The notes beneath the pieces were generated by a model. It was not told the origin of the DNA. It ran no database searches and saw only the letters and a list, made by a program, of their open reading frames with translations. From Sinomonas gamaensis (GTDB lineage: Bacteria > Actinomycetota > Actinomycetes > Actinomycetales > Micrococcaceae), in assembly GCF_005876955.1 (NCBI RefSeq), contig NZ_SSCL01000003.1:124001-188000 (forward strand): 64,000 nt of DNA, read 5' to 3'. This document shows, piece by piece, positions 28,194 to 37,156 of the stretch. The first letter of the stretch is position 1. Each line of letters starts with the position of its first letter. Made by a program: the position numbers and the translations under genes.

Positions 28194-29339
28194 CTAGGAT
28201 TTGGCCGAGAGCCAGCTGCGGAGGGCTCGGAAGCAGGCCCTCACGTCGTCGGCCGCGACGCGCTCGTCGTCCTTGTGGGCGAGGAGCGCGTCGCCCGGCC
28301 CGAAGTTCACCGCCGGGACGCCCAGCTCGCTGAAGCGGGCGACGTCGGTCCACCCGTACTTGGGCTTCGGCTCCCGCCCGACGACGGCGACAAACGCGGC
28401 CGCCGCGGGGTGCGTGAGTCCGGGGCGCGCGCCGGGGGCGCCGTCCGTCCGCACCACCTCGAATCCGGCGAGGAGCTCGCGGACATGTTCCTCGGCCTGG
28501 TCCAACGTCTTGCTCGGCGCAAAGCGGTAGTTGATCTCCACAGTGCAGCGATCGGGAATGATGTTGCCCGCGGTGCCCCCTGAAATCCGGACTGCATTGA
28601 GGCTCTCCCGGTAGTCGAGCCCCTCGACGCTCACCGTCGCCGGCTCGTAGTCCGCGAGCCGGGCCAGAATGGGGGCAGCGGCGTGGATGGCGTTGCGCCC
28701 CATCCACGCTCGCGCCGAGTGGGCCGCTTCCCCGACCGTCGAGGCTTCGATCCGCAGCGTGCCATTGCAGCCGCCTTCGACCGTCCCGGCTGTGGGCTCG
28801 AGCAGGATCGCGAAGTCGCCCGCGAGCAGTTCCGGGTTCTCCCGTGCAAGCCGGCCGAGGCCGCTCTTCGCGGCCTCCACTTCCTCATGGTCGTAGAAGA
28901 CAAAGGTGACGTCGCGCGTGGGCTTGGCGTCGCCGTCGTCCGCGCGATGGCCGCCGAAGAGCGCAGCGGCCAGCGCAAGCTGCACCGCGACCCCGCCCTT
29001 CATGTCGGTGGCTCCGCGTCCCCAGAGCGTGCCGGTGCCGGGTTCGCGCTCCCACGAGGATGGAACGGTCCCCCGCGATCCCTCGGTGGCGGGGAGGGGT
29101 ACGGTGTCGAGGTGTCCGGCGAGGATCACGCGCTCGGCGAGCCCCAGCTCAGAGCGGGCGACGACTGCGTCCCCGTTCCGCGTGACCGTCAGGCCGGGGA
29201 GCGCGCGGAGCGCAGCCTCGACCCCGTCCGCAATGGTCCGCTCGTTCCCGGAGACGCTCTCGATGTCGATCAGGTCGGCGGTGAGGAGGGCTACATCACG
29301 GCTGAGGTCGAGGGTCGCAGGAGTCACGCGAGCAAGCAT
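28194..29339 (-). CDS. dapE: Succinyl-diaminopimelate desuccinylase
   Basis: DapE removes succinate from N-succinyl-LL-2,6-diaminopimelate in lysine and peptidoglycan precursor synthesis. The 381-residue zinc peptidase of the M20 family has LAGHLDTVPLP (metal-binding His and Asp), WGRGATDMKGGVA, and FYDHEEVEA (catalytic Glu pair). The dimerisation domain contains EIN-YRFAPSKT and GGTAGNIIPD. The ATG at 29339 is preceded by GAGAGGGCA. It is divergent from dapD with 28 bases between the starts. Confidence 0.92.
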   Translation of the reverse strand: MLARVTPATLDLSRDVALLTADLIDIESVSGNERTIADGVEAALRALPGLTVTRNGDAVVARSELGLAERVILAGHLDTVPLPATEGSRGTVPSSWEREPGTGTLWGRGATDMKGGVAVQLALAAALFGGHRADDGDAKPTRDVTFVFYDHEEVEAAKSGLGRLARENPELLAGDFAILLEPTAGTVEGGCNGTLRIEASTVGEAAHSARAWMGRNAIHAAAPILARLADYEPATVSVEGLDYRESLNAVRISGGTAGNIIPDRCTVEINYRFAPSKTLDQAEEHVRELLAGFEVVRTDGAPGARPGLTHPAAAAFVAVVGREPKPKYGWTDVARFSELGVPAVNFGPGDALLAHKDDERVAADDVRACFRALRSWLSAKS

Positions 29340-29367
29340 ATCCGTGCCCTCTCGATAGACTTGCCCC

Positions 29368-30387
29368 ATGACTCACACCTCCTCCGCGCCCCGCTCTGCC
29401 CACGGCTTCGGCCTCGCCACGATTGCTCTCGGCGGAGGGGCCGACGGGACCGAAGAGGCCACCGTGCTCGACGTCTGGTTCCCCTCCCCCGCGCTCGGCA
29501 CCGGGGCCGAGCACCTCAGCGACGAGGCGGTGGTGGATGCCGCCCCCGCCGAGCTCGTGGCCGCCGCAGAAGACGGCGATGACGCCGACCGCGGCACCCA
29601 GACGAAGGTCGTCTTCGTCCAAATCGATCTGGATCAGGCACCGGCCGACACCGCCGACGCCTACTTGCGCCTCCACCTCCTCTCCCACCGGCTCGTCAAG
29701 CCCAACAGCGTCAACCTCGACGGCATCTTCGGCAAGCTGCCGAACGTCGTCTGGACCAACTTCGGGCCTTGCCTCCCTGCTGGCTTCGAGGCGACACGCG
29801 CTCGCCTTCGCCGCCGCGGCTCGGTCACGGTCTACGGCGTGGACAAGTTCCCGCGCATGGTCGACTACGTGGTCCCTTCGGGGGTCCGCATCGCCGACGC
29901 CGACCGCGTTCGCCTTGGCGCGCACCTCGCCGACGGCACGACCGTGATGCACGAGGGGTTCGTGAACTTCAACGCGGGGACCCTCGGCGCGTCGATGGTC
30001 GAGGGCCGGATCTCCGCGGGCGTCGTGGTGGGCGACGGAACCGACGTCGGCGGCGGCGCCTCGATCATGGGCACTCTCTCGGGTGGCGGCAAGGAGCGCA
30101 TCACGCTCGGCGAGCGGGTGCTGCTCGGCGCCAACTCGGGCGTCGGCATCTCCATCGGCGACGATTCCGTCGTCGAGGCGGGCCTCTACGTCACCGCGGG
30201 GACCCGCGTGCGGATCGGCGGATTCAAGGACGCCTTCGGCGAGAACGCGGAAAAGGTGGTCAAGGCGGCCGAGCTCTCGGGCCAGCCCAATCTCCTGTTC
30301 CGCCGCAACTCCACCACGGGCCAGGTGGAGGCCCTTCCGCGCAACGGCCAGAAGGTCGAGCTCAACGAGGCCCTGCACGCCAACTGA
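29368..30387 (+). CDS. dapD: Tetrahydrodipicolinate N-succinyltransferase
   Basis: DapD transfers succinyl from CoA to tetrahydrodipicolinate, the step before DapC and DapE. The 339-residue protein has an N-terminal helical domain, and from about residue 175 a left-handed beta-helix with hexapeptide repeats ([75 protein letters not shown]). This is the longer actinobacterial DapD type. It shares a very short divergent promoter region with dapE. Confidence 0.93.
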   Translation: MTHTSSAPRSAHGFGLATIALGGGADGTEEATVLDVWFPSPALGTGAEHLSDEAVVDAAPAELVAAAEDGDDADRGTQTKVVFVQIDLDQAPADTADAYLRLHLLSHRLVKPNSVNLDGIFGKLPNVVWTNFGPCLPAGFEATRARLRRRGSVTVYGVDKFPRMVDYVVPSGVRIADADRVRLGAHLADGTTVMHEGFVNFNAGTLGASMVEGRISAGVVVGDGTDVGGGASIMGTLSGGGKERITLGERVLLGANSGVGISIGDDSVVEAGLYVTAGTRVRIGGFKDAFGENAEKVVKAAELSGQPNLLFRRNSTTGQVEALPRNGQKVELNEALHAN

Positions 30388-30427
30388 GCCGATCAGCGAA
30401 AAGAGCCGAGCCACAAGGAGCCACCGC

Positions 30428-31279
30428 ATGCCCTTGGCCCGCACAGTGCGGCGCTCGCTCACGGTCATCGTTGCCCTCGTGCTGGCGGGCACAGGGATCT
30501 ACATCGCGTCTACGGTCCTCAATCGGACCGACGCACCCGTGGTCGAGGGATGCACCGCGCTCCTGAACGGCGGAAAGCAGAATCTGGCGACGGACCAGGC
30601 GGCCAACGCTTCTCTGATCACCGCGATCGCCGTGCGCCGCGGGCTTCCCGCGCGCGCGGCGACAATCGCCATCGCCACCGCGATGCAGGAATCGAAGCTG
30701 CGCAACATCAACTACGGCGACCACGCGGGTCCCGACTCGCGCGGCCTGTTCCAGCAGCGTCCATCCCAGGGCTGGGGCACGGAGGCGCAGATCATGGACC
30801 CGGTCTACTCAACCAACGCTTTCTACGACGCGCTGGCGAAGGTGCCAGGCTACGAATCGCTCTCCGTCACGGAGGCGGCCCAGCTGGTTCAGCGCTCCGC
30901 TTTTCCGGAGGCCTATTCGCAGCACGAGGACCTGGGGCGCGCCTTCGCTTCCGCCCTGACCGGGAACTCCCAGGCCTCGCTGGACTGCACGCTGCGGACC
31001 CCGGACGCGGCCGGCGACCCGAGTGCGGTGCGCGGCGCCTTCCTCCGCGCCTACGGCGCGACAGCGGCCAGTGTCATTGCTGGCCGCACCCTCACCGTGC
31101 GGGCAGAGGGAACCCTTGCGTGGTCGGCAGCGCAGTGGGCTGTCGCGAACGCCAAAGGCCTCGCCATCTCGCGCGTGGACGTCGACGGCCAAGCCTGGAT
31201 CCGCGAGGGAAACAAGGGGTGGACGGATGCGCAGACTCAGCCGGGCGCCGTCATCATCACTGTCGCAGGCGGGCAGTAG
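30428..31279 (+). CDS. Secreted protein with lysozyme-like core, function unknown
   Basis: A 283-residue protein with an N-terminal membrane anchor or signal segment (RSLTVIVALVLAGTGIYIASTVL). Its central part (ATIAIATAMQESKLRNINYGD, DSRGLFQQRPSQGWGT, VYSTNAFYDAL) resembles the glutamate-bearing helix and substrate groove of lytic transglycosylases, with a possible catalytic Glu in AMQESKL. No exact family name can be given from sequence alone. The ATG at 30428 follows AAGGAG by 7 bases. It may act on the cell wall, consistent with the neighbouring dap genes, but this is inference. Confidence 0.6.
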   Translation: MPLARTVRRSLTVIVALVLAGTGIYIASTVLNRTDAPVVEGCTALLNGGKQNLATDQAANASLITAIAVRRGLPARAATIAIATAMQESKLRNINYGDHAGPDSRGLFQQRPSQGWGTEAQIMDPVYSTNAFYDALAKVPGYESLSVTEAAQLVQRSAFPEAYSQHEDLGRAFASALTGNSQASLDCTLRTPDAAGDPSAVRGAFLRAYGATAASVIAGRTLTVRAEGTLAWSAAQWAVANAKGLAISRVDVDGQAWIREGNKGWTDAQTQPGAVIITVAGGQ

Positions 31280-31282
31280 CGG

Positions 31283-31894
31283 CTAGACCAGCATTTCAAT
31301 GACAGGCGCGAGGAAACTCTGCAGGGTCTCGGGATCGTCCATGAGGGACTGGCTCATGATGACCTTGTTCGAGTCGACGAGCCAGGCGCGGTCCTCGGCG
31401 AGCGGGAGCTCGATGAGCGCGAGATCGAAGTCCTTCGCGTCGGGACCCACCTCGAGCTGTCGGGCAGCGACCAGCTGCTGCAGGAATTGCGTGTCCCCTC
31501 TGGCCTCGCGCTTGGCCTCGAGTTCCTCGTAGTCCAGCTGGCGTTCCTGAGTCCAGGTGAGCGCGCTGCCGAAGTGGGCTTGGAGGGAGCGCTGGAGTGC
31601 TGGGGCTGCACTGAACGCGGTGAAGTCAGGAGGCTCGACCGCCGGCACCATCGCGGGATGGTGGTCGAGGAGGCTCGCCCACCACGCCTCCCACTGGCGG
31701 CGCAGCGCATCGACGCCGCCCACGTGCTGCGTGATCTGATGATGGTCGTACTCGTGGACCCGGGGAGCGGCCGGCGCAAGCGGTGGGAATCCAGCGCCCA
31801 CGAGCCCCGCCGTGTCCTTGAGATAGAGGGCAAGCAGCATCGGACCGGATGTGTCCATCGTGATGCGCCACCCGGGTCCACCTATTTGGTGCAT
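31283..31894 (-). CDS. Conserved protein of unknown function, 203 residues
   Basis: A cytosolic protein without membrane segments or recognised motifs. It contains RVHEYDHHQITQHVGGVDALRRQWEAWW and a C-terminal part with LIELPLAEDRAWLVDSNKVIMSQSLMDDP. The ATG at 31894 is preceded by GAGGAGGGG, an excellent ribosome-binding site. It lies 48 bases downstream of a TetR gene on the same strand, so the regulator may control it. I do not recognise the family. Confidence 0.6.
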   Translation of the reverse strand: MHQIGGPGWRITMDTSGPMLLALYLKDTAGLVGAGFPPLAPAAPRVHEYDHHQITQHVGGVDALRRQWEAWWASLLDHHPAMVPAVEPPDFTAFSAAPALQRSLQAHFGSALTWTQERQLDYEELEAKREARGDTQFLQQLVAARQLEVGPDAKDFDLALIELPLAEDRAWLVDSNKVIMSQSLMDDPETLQSFLAPVIEMLV

Positions 31895-31942
31895 GGTGCC
31901 CCTCCTCGCGCCCCAACAGCAGCATTTCCAGTCTATTCCCGC

Positions 31943-32515
31943 TCACGCGATCGGGAGCCGGCCCAAGCTCTCCACTTGTGCTCTGACGACGGCGAGGCAC
32001 AGCTCGGCATCGAGCCACCGGCCATGCACGAGGGCATGCAGCGAGAGGCCCTCGACAGTTGCCAGGAGCCGCTCCGCCTCCGCCACGAGTTCGTCGTGCC
32101 CCGCACCCGGGAGCGCAGACACCACAGAACGGCCGACGGCGGCCGCGATCCTCGCGTGGGCAGCATCCGCTGCCGGGGCGAGCGCCTCGTCGGTGCGGGA
32201 GGCCAGGCGGAAGGCGACGAAGACGCAGAGGTCGACCGCGCGCTCGAGGTCCAGCGGGAGCATTTGGCACAACTGGGTTACGAGATCGGTCTCCGCCTCG
32301 ATCCGGCGTGCGACGTCATCAGCCACGGCTTCGAAGGCGTGGACGCGGAGGTCCTCTGCCGTCTCGAAGTAGTGACGGACCGAGCCGACCACGAGGCCTG
32401 CCTCGGCCGCGACTTCACGGAGGGACACCCGGGCAAGACCGTCTGCGGCCACGATCCGCTTGACGGCCTCGACGATGTCACGACGGCGCGCAGCCGCATC
32501 GACCAATCTGGGCAC
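31943..32515 (-). CDS. TetR/AcrR family transcriptional regulator
   Basis: A 190-residue protein with an N-terminal helix-turn-helix (IVAADGLARVSLREVAAEAGLVVGSVRHYFETAEDLRVHAFEAV) and a helical C-terminal domain resembling the TetR_C_6 (BetI-like) type. Ligand and targets are unknown. The likely target is the 203-residue gene immediately downstream or its own promoter. It is divergent from galE by about 120 bases. Confidence 0.82.
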   Translation of the reverse strand: MPRLVDAAARRRDIVEAVKRIVAADGLARVSLREVAAEAGLVVGSVRHYFETAEDLRVHAFEAVADDVARRIEAETDLVTQLCQMLPLDLERAVDLCVFVAFRLASRTDEALAPAADAAHARIAAAVGRSVVSALPGAGHDELVAEAERLLATVEGLSLHALVHGRWLDAELCLAVVRAQVESLGRLPIA

Positions 32516-32637
32516 CCGTCCTGTCTAGCACAGGGTAAGAGCGCGCCCGTGCCACCACTGATGAGGTTCGCGTCACACTGCTCAGGCCGCGGCCGACGCC
32601 CGGCGTCGCCGCGTGCCGCCCCCGTAGGATGGATTCC

Positions 32638-33657
32638 ATGCGCATCCTCGTGACCGGCGGCACCGGCTACATCGGCTCCCACACTGTCCTGACGCTCCTG
32701 GAGGCGGGGCACGATGTGGTCGTCGTGGACAATCTCTCGAACTCGAGCGAGGAGGCGCTGCGCCGCGTCGGGGAGCTCGCCGGACGCAAGGCCGCATTCG
32801 TCCAGGCCGATATCACCGACGAGGACGCTCTCGACGCCGTCTTCGACGACCACTCCCCCGAGTCCGTCATCCACTTCGCCGGACTCAAGGCGGTCGGTGA
32901 GTCCGTCAGCATTCCGCTCGACTACTACTACAACAACGTCACGGGAACGATCGCCCTGCTGCGCTCGATGCAGCGGCACGATGTCCGCACGATCGTCTTC
33001 TCCTCCTCCGCGACGGTGTACGGGGAGCACAACCCTACTCCGTACGTCGAAAAGATGGAGATCGGGGCCATGAACCCCTACGGACGCACCAAGGAGCAGA
33101 TCGAGGACATCCTCAGCGACCTCGGCGCCTCCGATGAGCGGTGGCACATAGCACTCCTGCGCTACTTCAACCCCGTGGGCGCCCATCCGTCGGGCCGCAT
33201 CGGCGAGGACCCTCAGGGGATACCGAACAACCTCGTTCCGTTCATCGCCCAGGTCGCCGTGGGCCGGCGCGAGAAGCTCATGGTGTTCGGCGGCGACTAC
33301 GACACCCCTGACGGCACCTGCCTGCGCGACTACATCCACGTCGTCGACCTCGCCGAGGGCCACGCCGCCGCCTTGCGCTACCTCGAGGACCACGCCGGCG
33401 TCTACCGGTGGAACCTGGGCTCCGGGAAGGGCACTTCGGTGCTCGAGATGCTTCACGCCTTCGAAGCAGCCGTCGGGCGGCCGCTCCCCTACGAGATCGC
33501 GCCGCGGCGTGCCGGCGACCTCCCCGCCTTCTGGGCCGACCCCTCGGCCGCCCTCGCCGATCTCGGCTGGTCGACCACCAAGTCGGTAGCACAGATGTGC
33601 GAAGACCACTGGCGCTGGCAGAAGAACAACCCCATGGGTTACGCCGCCGCCCCCTAA
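32638..33657 (+). CDS. galE: UDP-glucose 4-epimerase
   Basis: GalE interconverts UDP-glucose and UDP-galactose for envelope glycans and galactose use. The 339-residue short-chain dehydrogenase has the NAD-binding GGTGYIGSHT (residues 7-16), VIHFAGLKAVGES, the Ser/Thr catalytic stretch SSSATVYGE, and the YxxxK pair in NPYGRTKEQIE. The later conserved RYFNPVGAHPSG and CLRDYIHVVDLA are present. The ATG at 32638 is favoured over 32629 because the protein then begins MRILVTGG. Confidence 0.94.
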   Translation: MRILVTGGTGYIGSHTVLTLLEAGHDVVVVDNLSNSSEEALRRVGELAGRKAAFVQADITDEDALDAVFDDHSPESVIHFAGLKAVGESVSIPLDYYYNNVTGTIALLRSMQRHDVRTIVFSSSATVYGEHNPTPYVEKMEIGAMNPYGRTKEQIEDILSDLGASDERWHIALLRYFNPVGAHPSGRIGEDPQGIPNNLVPFIAQVAVGRREKLMVFGGDYDTPDGTCLRDYIHVVDLAEGHAAALRYLEDHAGVYRWNLGSGKGTSVLEMLHAFEAAVGRPLPYEIAPRRAGDLPAFWADPSAALADLGWSTTKSVAQMCEDHWRWQKNNPMGYAAAP

Positions 33658-33718
33658 CCCCCACCGTTTCGGGTACACCAACTCACCCTCCACCCCGTCT
33701 CAGGTACGCCAACTGACC

Positions 33719-33746
33719 GCCCCTCGCCAATCCAAAGGCGAGGGGC
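33719..33746. terminator. Hairpin copy 1 between galE and gltA
   Basis: GCCCCTCGCC pairs with GGCGAGGGGC across an 8-base loop. The 3' arm and the following 19 bases (through GTACCCGAAA) are repeated exactly at 33846-33874. Lying 61 bases after the galE stop, it is a probable terminator. Confidence 0.7.
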
Positions 33747-33874
33747 GGCGTCGTCGTACCCGAAATGCGCTCAGGAGGAATTATCTGTACCCGAAACGAA
33801 GACGCCGAGAAGCGAAAACGACGCCGCCCCTCGCCTTACCAAGTAGGCGAGGGGCGGCGTCGTCGTACCCGAAA
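33737..33874. repeat. Duplicated 29-base terminator arm
   Basis: The sequence at 33737-33765 recurs exactly at 33846-33874, 109 bases apart. Both copies run from GGCGAGGGGC to GTACCCGAAA. A further GTACCCGAAA is found at 33787-33796, and an inverted TTTCGGGTAC at 33667-33676, so the intergenic region is built from copies of one unit. Confidence 0.8.
33818..33863. terminator. Hairpin copy 2 between galE and gltA
   Basis: A 19-bp stem (ACGACGCCGCCCCTCGCCT with its complement) closes an 8-base loop 20 bases before the end of gltA. It shares 29 exact bases with copy 1 and its longer stem suggests it is the main gltA terminator. Confidence 0.75.
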
Positions 33875-33882
33875 AGATGTGG

Positions 33883-35166
33883 CTAGCGGACGGGGTAGTC
33901 GCGCTCCGCCTCGCCGACGTAGAGCTGCCGCGGGCGGCCGATCTTCGTCTGAGGGTCCTTGATCATCTCGCGCCACTGGGCGATCCACCCGGGCAGACGG
34001 CCGATTGCGAAGAGCACCGTGAACATCTTCTCGGGAAAGCCCATTGCCTTGTAGATGAGGCCCGTGTAGAAGTCGACGTTCGGGTAGAGCTTCCGCTGGA
34101 TGAAGTAGTCGTCGGCGAGGGCCTTCTCCTCGAGGCGCATCGCGATGTCGAGGAGCTCGTCGTTGCCGCCGAGCTTCGAGAGGACCTCGTGCGCGGTCGC
34201 CTTGATGATCTTCGCGCGCGGGTCGTAGTTCTTGTAGACGCGGTGCCCGAAGCCCATGAGGCGGACGCCGTCTTCCTTGTTCTTGACCTTCTCCATGTAG
34301 TCCTCGGGCTTGATGCCCTCCGACTGGATGCGGCGCAGCATGTTCAGCACGGCCTCGTTGGCCCCGCCGTGGAGCGGGCCGAAGAGCGCGTTGATGCCCG
34401 CGGAGATCGACGCGAAGAGGTTCGCGTTCGCCGAGCCGACGAGGCGGACGGTCGAGGTGGAGCAGTTCTGCTCGTGGTCGGCGTGGAGCACGAGCAGAAG
34501 GTCCAGGGCCTTGACCACGAGCGGGTCGAGCTCGTACGGCTCGGCCGGGAGCCCGAAGCAGAGGCGGAGGAAGTTCTCCACGAGGTTCATGGAGTTGTCC
34601 GGGTACAGCAGCGGCTGGCCGATCGACTTCTTGTGCGCGTAGGCCGCGATCACGGGGAGCTTCGCCATGAGGCGAATCGTCGAGAGCTCCACCTGCTCGT
34701 CGTTGAACGGGTCAAGCGAGTCCTGGTAGAAGGTCGAGAGCGCGGACACGGCCGACGACAGCACGGGCATCGGGTGCGCATCACGGGGGAAGCCCGCGAA
34801 GAAGCTCTTGAGCTCCTCGTGGAGGAGGGTGTGGCGACGGATCCGCTGGTCGAAGGACTCGAGCTCGGACGGTGTCGGCAGGTTGCCGTAGATGAGCAGG
34901 TAGGAGACCTCGAGGAAGCTCGAGTGCTGGGCCAGCTGCTCGATCGGGTAGCCGCGGTAGCGGAGGATGCCTTGGTCGCCGTCGATGAACGTGATCGACG
35001 AGGTGGTCGCCGCGGTGTTCATGAAGCCCGGATCGAAGGTGACGGCGCCCGTCTCCTTCAGCAGCTTCGACACGTCGTAGCCGTCATTGCCTTCGACGGC
35101 GGCGATGCGGGGAAGGGTCAGCTCCCCGCCTTCATGGCGCAGGGTGGCACCGTTCTTCTCAGTCAT
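33883..35166 (-). CDS. gltA: Citrate synthase
   Basis: GltA condenses oxaloacetate and acetyl-CoA, the first step of the TCA cycle. The 427-residue protein shows the catalytic histidines in VLHADHEQNCSTS and GPLHGGANEAVL, the GFGHRVYKNYDPRA substrate-binding stretch with the conserved arginine, and the C-terminal VDFYTGLIYKAMGFP with the catalytic Asp. The length and the N-terminal beta domain indicate the type II (hexameric) form. The ATG at 35164-35166 follows AAGGGGAACC. Confidence 0.95.
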   Translation of the reverse strand: MTEKNGATLRHEGGELTLPRIAAVEGNDGYDVSKLLKETGAVTFDPGFMNTAATTSSITFIDGDQGILRYRGYPIEQLAQHSSFLEVSYLLIYGNLPTPSELESFDQRIRRHTLLHEELKSFFAGFPRDAHPMPVLSSAVSALSTFYQDSLDPFNDEQVELSTIRLMAKLPVIAAYAHKKSIGQPLLYPDNSMNLVENFLRLCFGLPAEPYELDPLVVKALDLLLVLHADHEQNCSTSTVRLVGSANANLFASISAGINALFGPLHGGANEAVLNMLRRIQSEGIKPEDYMEKVKNKEDGVRLMGFGHRVYKNYDPRAKIIKATAHEVLSKLGGNDELLDIAMRLEEKALADDYFIQRKLYPNVDFYTGLIYKAMGFPEKMFTVLFAIGRLPGWIAQWREMIKDPQTKIGRPRQLYVGEAERDYPVR

Positions 35167-35252
35167 GGTTCCCCTTACATGGGTAGCTCGCAACAGTCCA
35201 AAACTACTCCGAGCGCGGGCACCGGACTAATCGGTGCCTGTCATCGCAGCGA

Positions 35253-36392
35253 TCAGGACGCGGTAAGGCGGTCGACGGCGGCGTCCACCCGCTCGTCGCT
35301 GCCGGTGAGGGCCACGCGGACGAAGCCGGCGCCCTCGTCGCCATAGAACACGCCGGGCCCCACGACGATCCCGCGCTCGGCCAAGCGGCCGACCGTGGTC
35401 CAGGTATCCTCGCCAGCGGTGCACCACAGGTAAAGGCCCGCCTCGGAATGGCTGATCGTGAGCCCGAACGCCTCGAGGGCGGGCACGAGCCGCTCCCGGC
35501 GGCCCCGGTAGAGGTCCTTCTGGGCGTCTACATGGGCCTGGTCGCCGAGCGCGACGCGCATGGCTTCCTGCACGGGGTAAGGCACGATCATGCCGGCGTG
35601 CTTGCGGCTGTTGACGAGGTTGGGCATGAGCTCAGGGGCGCCTGCCACGAACGCGGCGCGGTAGCCGGCGAGGTTGGACTGCTTGCTGAGCGAGTACACG
35701 CTCAGCAAGCGCGTGAAGTCTCCCCCGCTCACGCGAGGATCCAACACCGAGGGCACTGCGGATCCGCCCCGCTGGACGTCCCACTCGCCCCAGCCGAGCT
35801 CGGCGTAGCACTCGTCGGAGGCGACGACGGCACCCACGCTGCGAGCATCGTCGACGACGGCGCGCATCGCCTCAGCGGTGCGAACAGCCCCCGTCGGGTT
35901 GCCCGGGGAGTTGAGCCAGACGAGGCGCACGCGGGCGCGGGTCGGGGCGTCGATCTCGTCGAGGGAGTCGGCAGCGATCGCCTCTGCGCCCGCGAGGCGT
36001 GCGCCGATGTCATAGGTCGGGTACGCGACCTTGGGCCGGACCACAACATCGCCCGGGCCCAGACCGAGGAAGAAGGGAAGCCACGCGACGAGCTCCTTCG
36101 ACCCGACGGTCGGCATGACGGCCTGCTCGTCGAGCCCTTCGACGCCTCGCCGCCGCCCAAACCACTCCACAACGGCCTCGCGGACGGCCTTCGTGCCGTG
36201 CACGGTCGGATAGCCGGGGGCGTCAGCGGCCGAGCGAAGCGCATCCTGGACAAGCTGCGGCGTCGGATCGACCGGCGTGCCGATGGAGAGATTCACCACG
36301 CCGCCCGAGTGCTGCTTGGCCCTCTCGAGGTACGGCGCCATGGCCTCCCATGGATAGTCGGGGAGGTCGAGGCCGAAGGTGCTGGTCTGCAC
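35253..36392 (-). CDS. dapC: Succinyldiaminopimelate transaminase
   Basis: DapC makes N-succinyl-LL-2,6-diaminopimelate, linking the dapD and dapE steps. The 379-residue class I/II aminotransferase has SIGTPVDPTP, a WLNSPGNPTGAV stretch with the conserved Asn, SDECYAELGW, and the PLP lysine in SVYSLSKQSNLAGYR. The GTG at 36392 follows the fdxA stop by 2 bases. The pairing fdxA-dapC is standard in actinobacteria. Its ribosome-binding site is weak, suggesting translational coupling to fdxA. Confidence 0.92.
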   Translation of the reverse strand: MQTSTFGLDLPDYPWEAMAPYLERAKQHSGGVVNLSIGTPVDPTPQLVQDALRSAADAPGYPTVHGTKAVREAVVEWFGRRRGVEGLDEQAVMPTVGSKELVAWLPFFLGLGPGDVVVRPKVAYPTYDIGARLAGAEAIAADSLDEIDAPTRARVRLVWLNSPGNPTGAVRTAEAMRAVVDDARSVGAVVASDECYAELGWGEWDVQRGGSAVPSVLDPRVSGGDFTRLLSVYSLSKQSNLAGYRAAFVAGAPELMPNLVNSRKHAGMIVPYPVQEAMRVALGDQAHVDAQKDLYRGRRERLVPALEAFGLTISHSEAGLYLWCTAGEDTWTTVGRLAERGIVVGPGVFYGDEGAGFVRVALTGSDERVDAAVDRLTAS

Positions 36393-36394
36393 GC

Positions 36395-36718
36395 TCAGTC
36401 TTGGTTCTGCGGGGGCAGCGCAGCGACGAGCGGATGGTCCTTGCCCGTGTTGCCGAGCTTCGCGGCACCGCCGGGCGAGCCGAGGTCGTCGAAGAACTCG
36501 ACATTCGCCTTGTAGTAGTCGGCCCACTCATCCGGAACATCGTCCTCGTAGTAGATGGCCTCGACGGGGCACACCGGCTCGCACGCGCCGCAGTCCACGC
36601 ATTCGTCCGGGTGGATGTAGAGGGACCGCTCGCCTTCGTAGATGCAGTCGACCGGGCACTCCTCAACGCAGGCCTTGTCCTTCACATCCACGCACGGCTG
36701 CGCGATCACGTATGTCAC
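36395..36718 (-). CDS. fdxA: Ferredoxin FdxA (7Fe type)
   Basis: A 107-residue ferredoxin with a 3Fe-4S and a 4Fe-4S cluster. Cysteines are seen in [21 protein letters not shown] and in [16 protein letters not shown]. The C-terminal extension ([23 protein letters not shown]) is typical of the actinobacterial seven-iron type. The GTG at 36718 follows AGAAGGTG. It is probably cotranscribed with dapC. Confidence 0.94.
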   Translation of the reverse strand: MTYVIAQPCVDVKDKACVEECPVDCIYEGERSLYIHPDECVDCGACEPVCPVEAIYYEDDVPDEWADYYKANVEFFDDLGSPGGAAKLGNTGKDHPLVAALPPQNQD

Positions 36719-36909
36719 TGCTACACCTTCTGACGACTCGCTGATGGGGGACGGCTCGCATCCCGGCGGAACGAGCCTATTATCATCCCGCTCGACGGCG
36801 CCAATCCAGCTGGGCCAGCATGACGGTCCGCGGGGCCCAGTGCGTCTGTCATATGCCGTCACACGCCGTAGCATCGCGTCGGCAGCCGTCCGGTGTCTAG
36901 GATATTCGG

Positions 36910-37149
36910 ATGCTTCCCCCCGCCCAGCGACCCGCCGACGTGCTGCGCGCTCTCGCGCCGGGGACCCGCGTCGTCGTCCGCTACCGCATCGCAGGGGGCT
37001 TCACGGACGCTCTCGGCGAGCTCACCGCCGTCGACCACTCAGAGGCGGTGATCGCCACGAGACGAGGCCCGGCGAAGATCCCGCTCGCGGGCATCGTGGC
37101 AGCGAAAGAGGTTCCGCCCCCTCCCCCGACCCGTCGCCCCCGCGTCTAG
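36910..37149 (+). CDS. Small SH3-like protein related to the N-terminal domain of Rv0428c-type acetyltransferases
   Basis: A 79-residue protein ([56 protein letters not shown]) that matches the SH3-like module found before the GNAT domain in actinobacterial acetyltransferases. The GNAT part is absent: the next gene lies on the opposite strand 8 bases away. It is either a free-standing adaptor or what remains after loss of the catalytic domain. It is divergent from fdxA with about 190 bases between. Confidence 0.65.
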   Translation: MLPPAQRPADVLRALAPGTRVVVRYRIAGGFTDALGELTAVDHSEAVIATRRGPAKIPLAGIVAAKEVPPPPPTRRPRV

Positions 37150-37156
37150 GCGCGGC

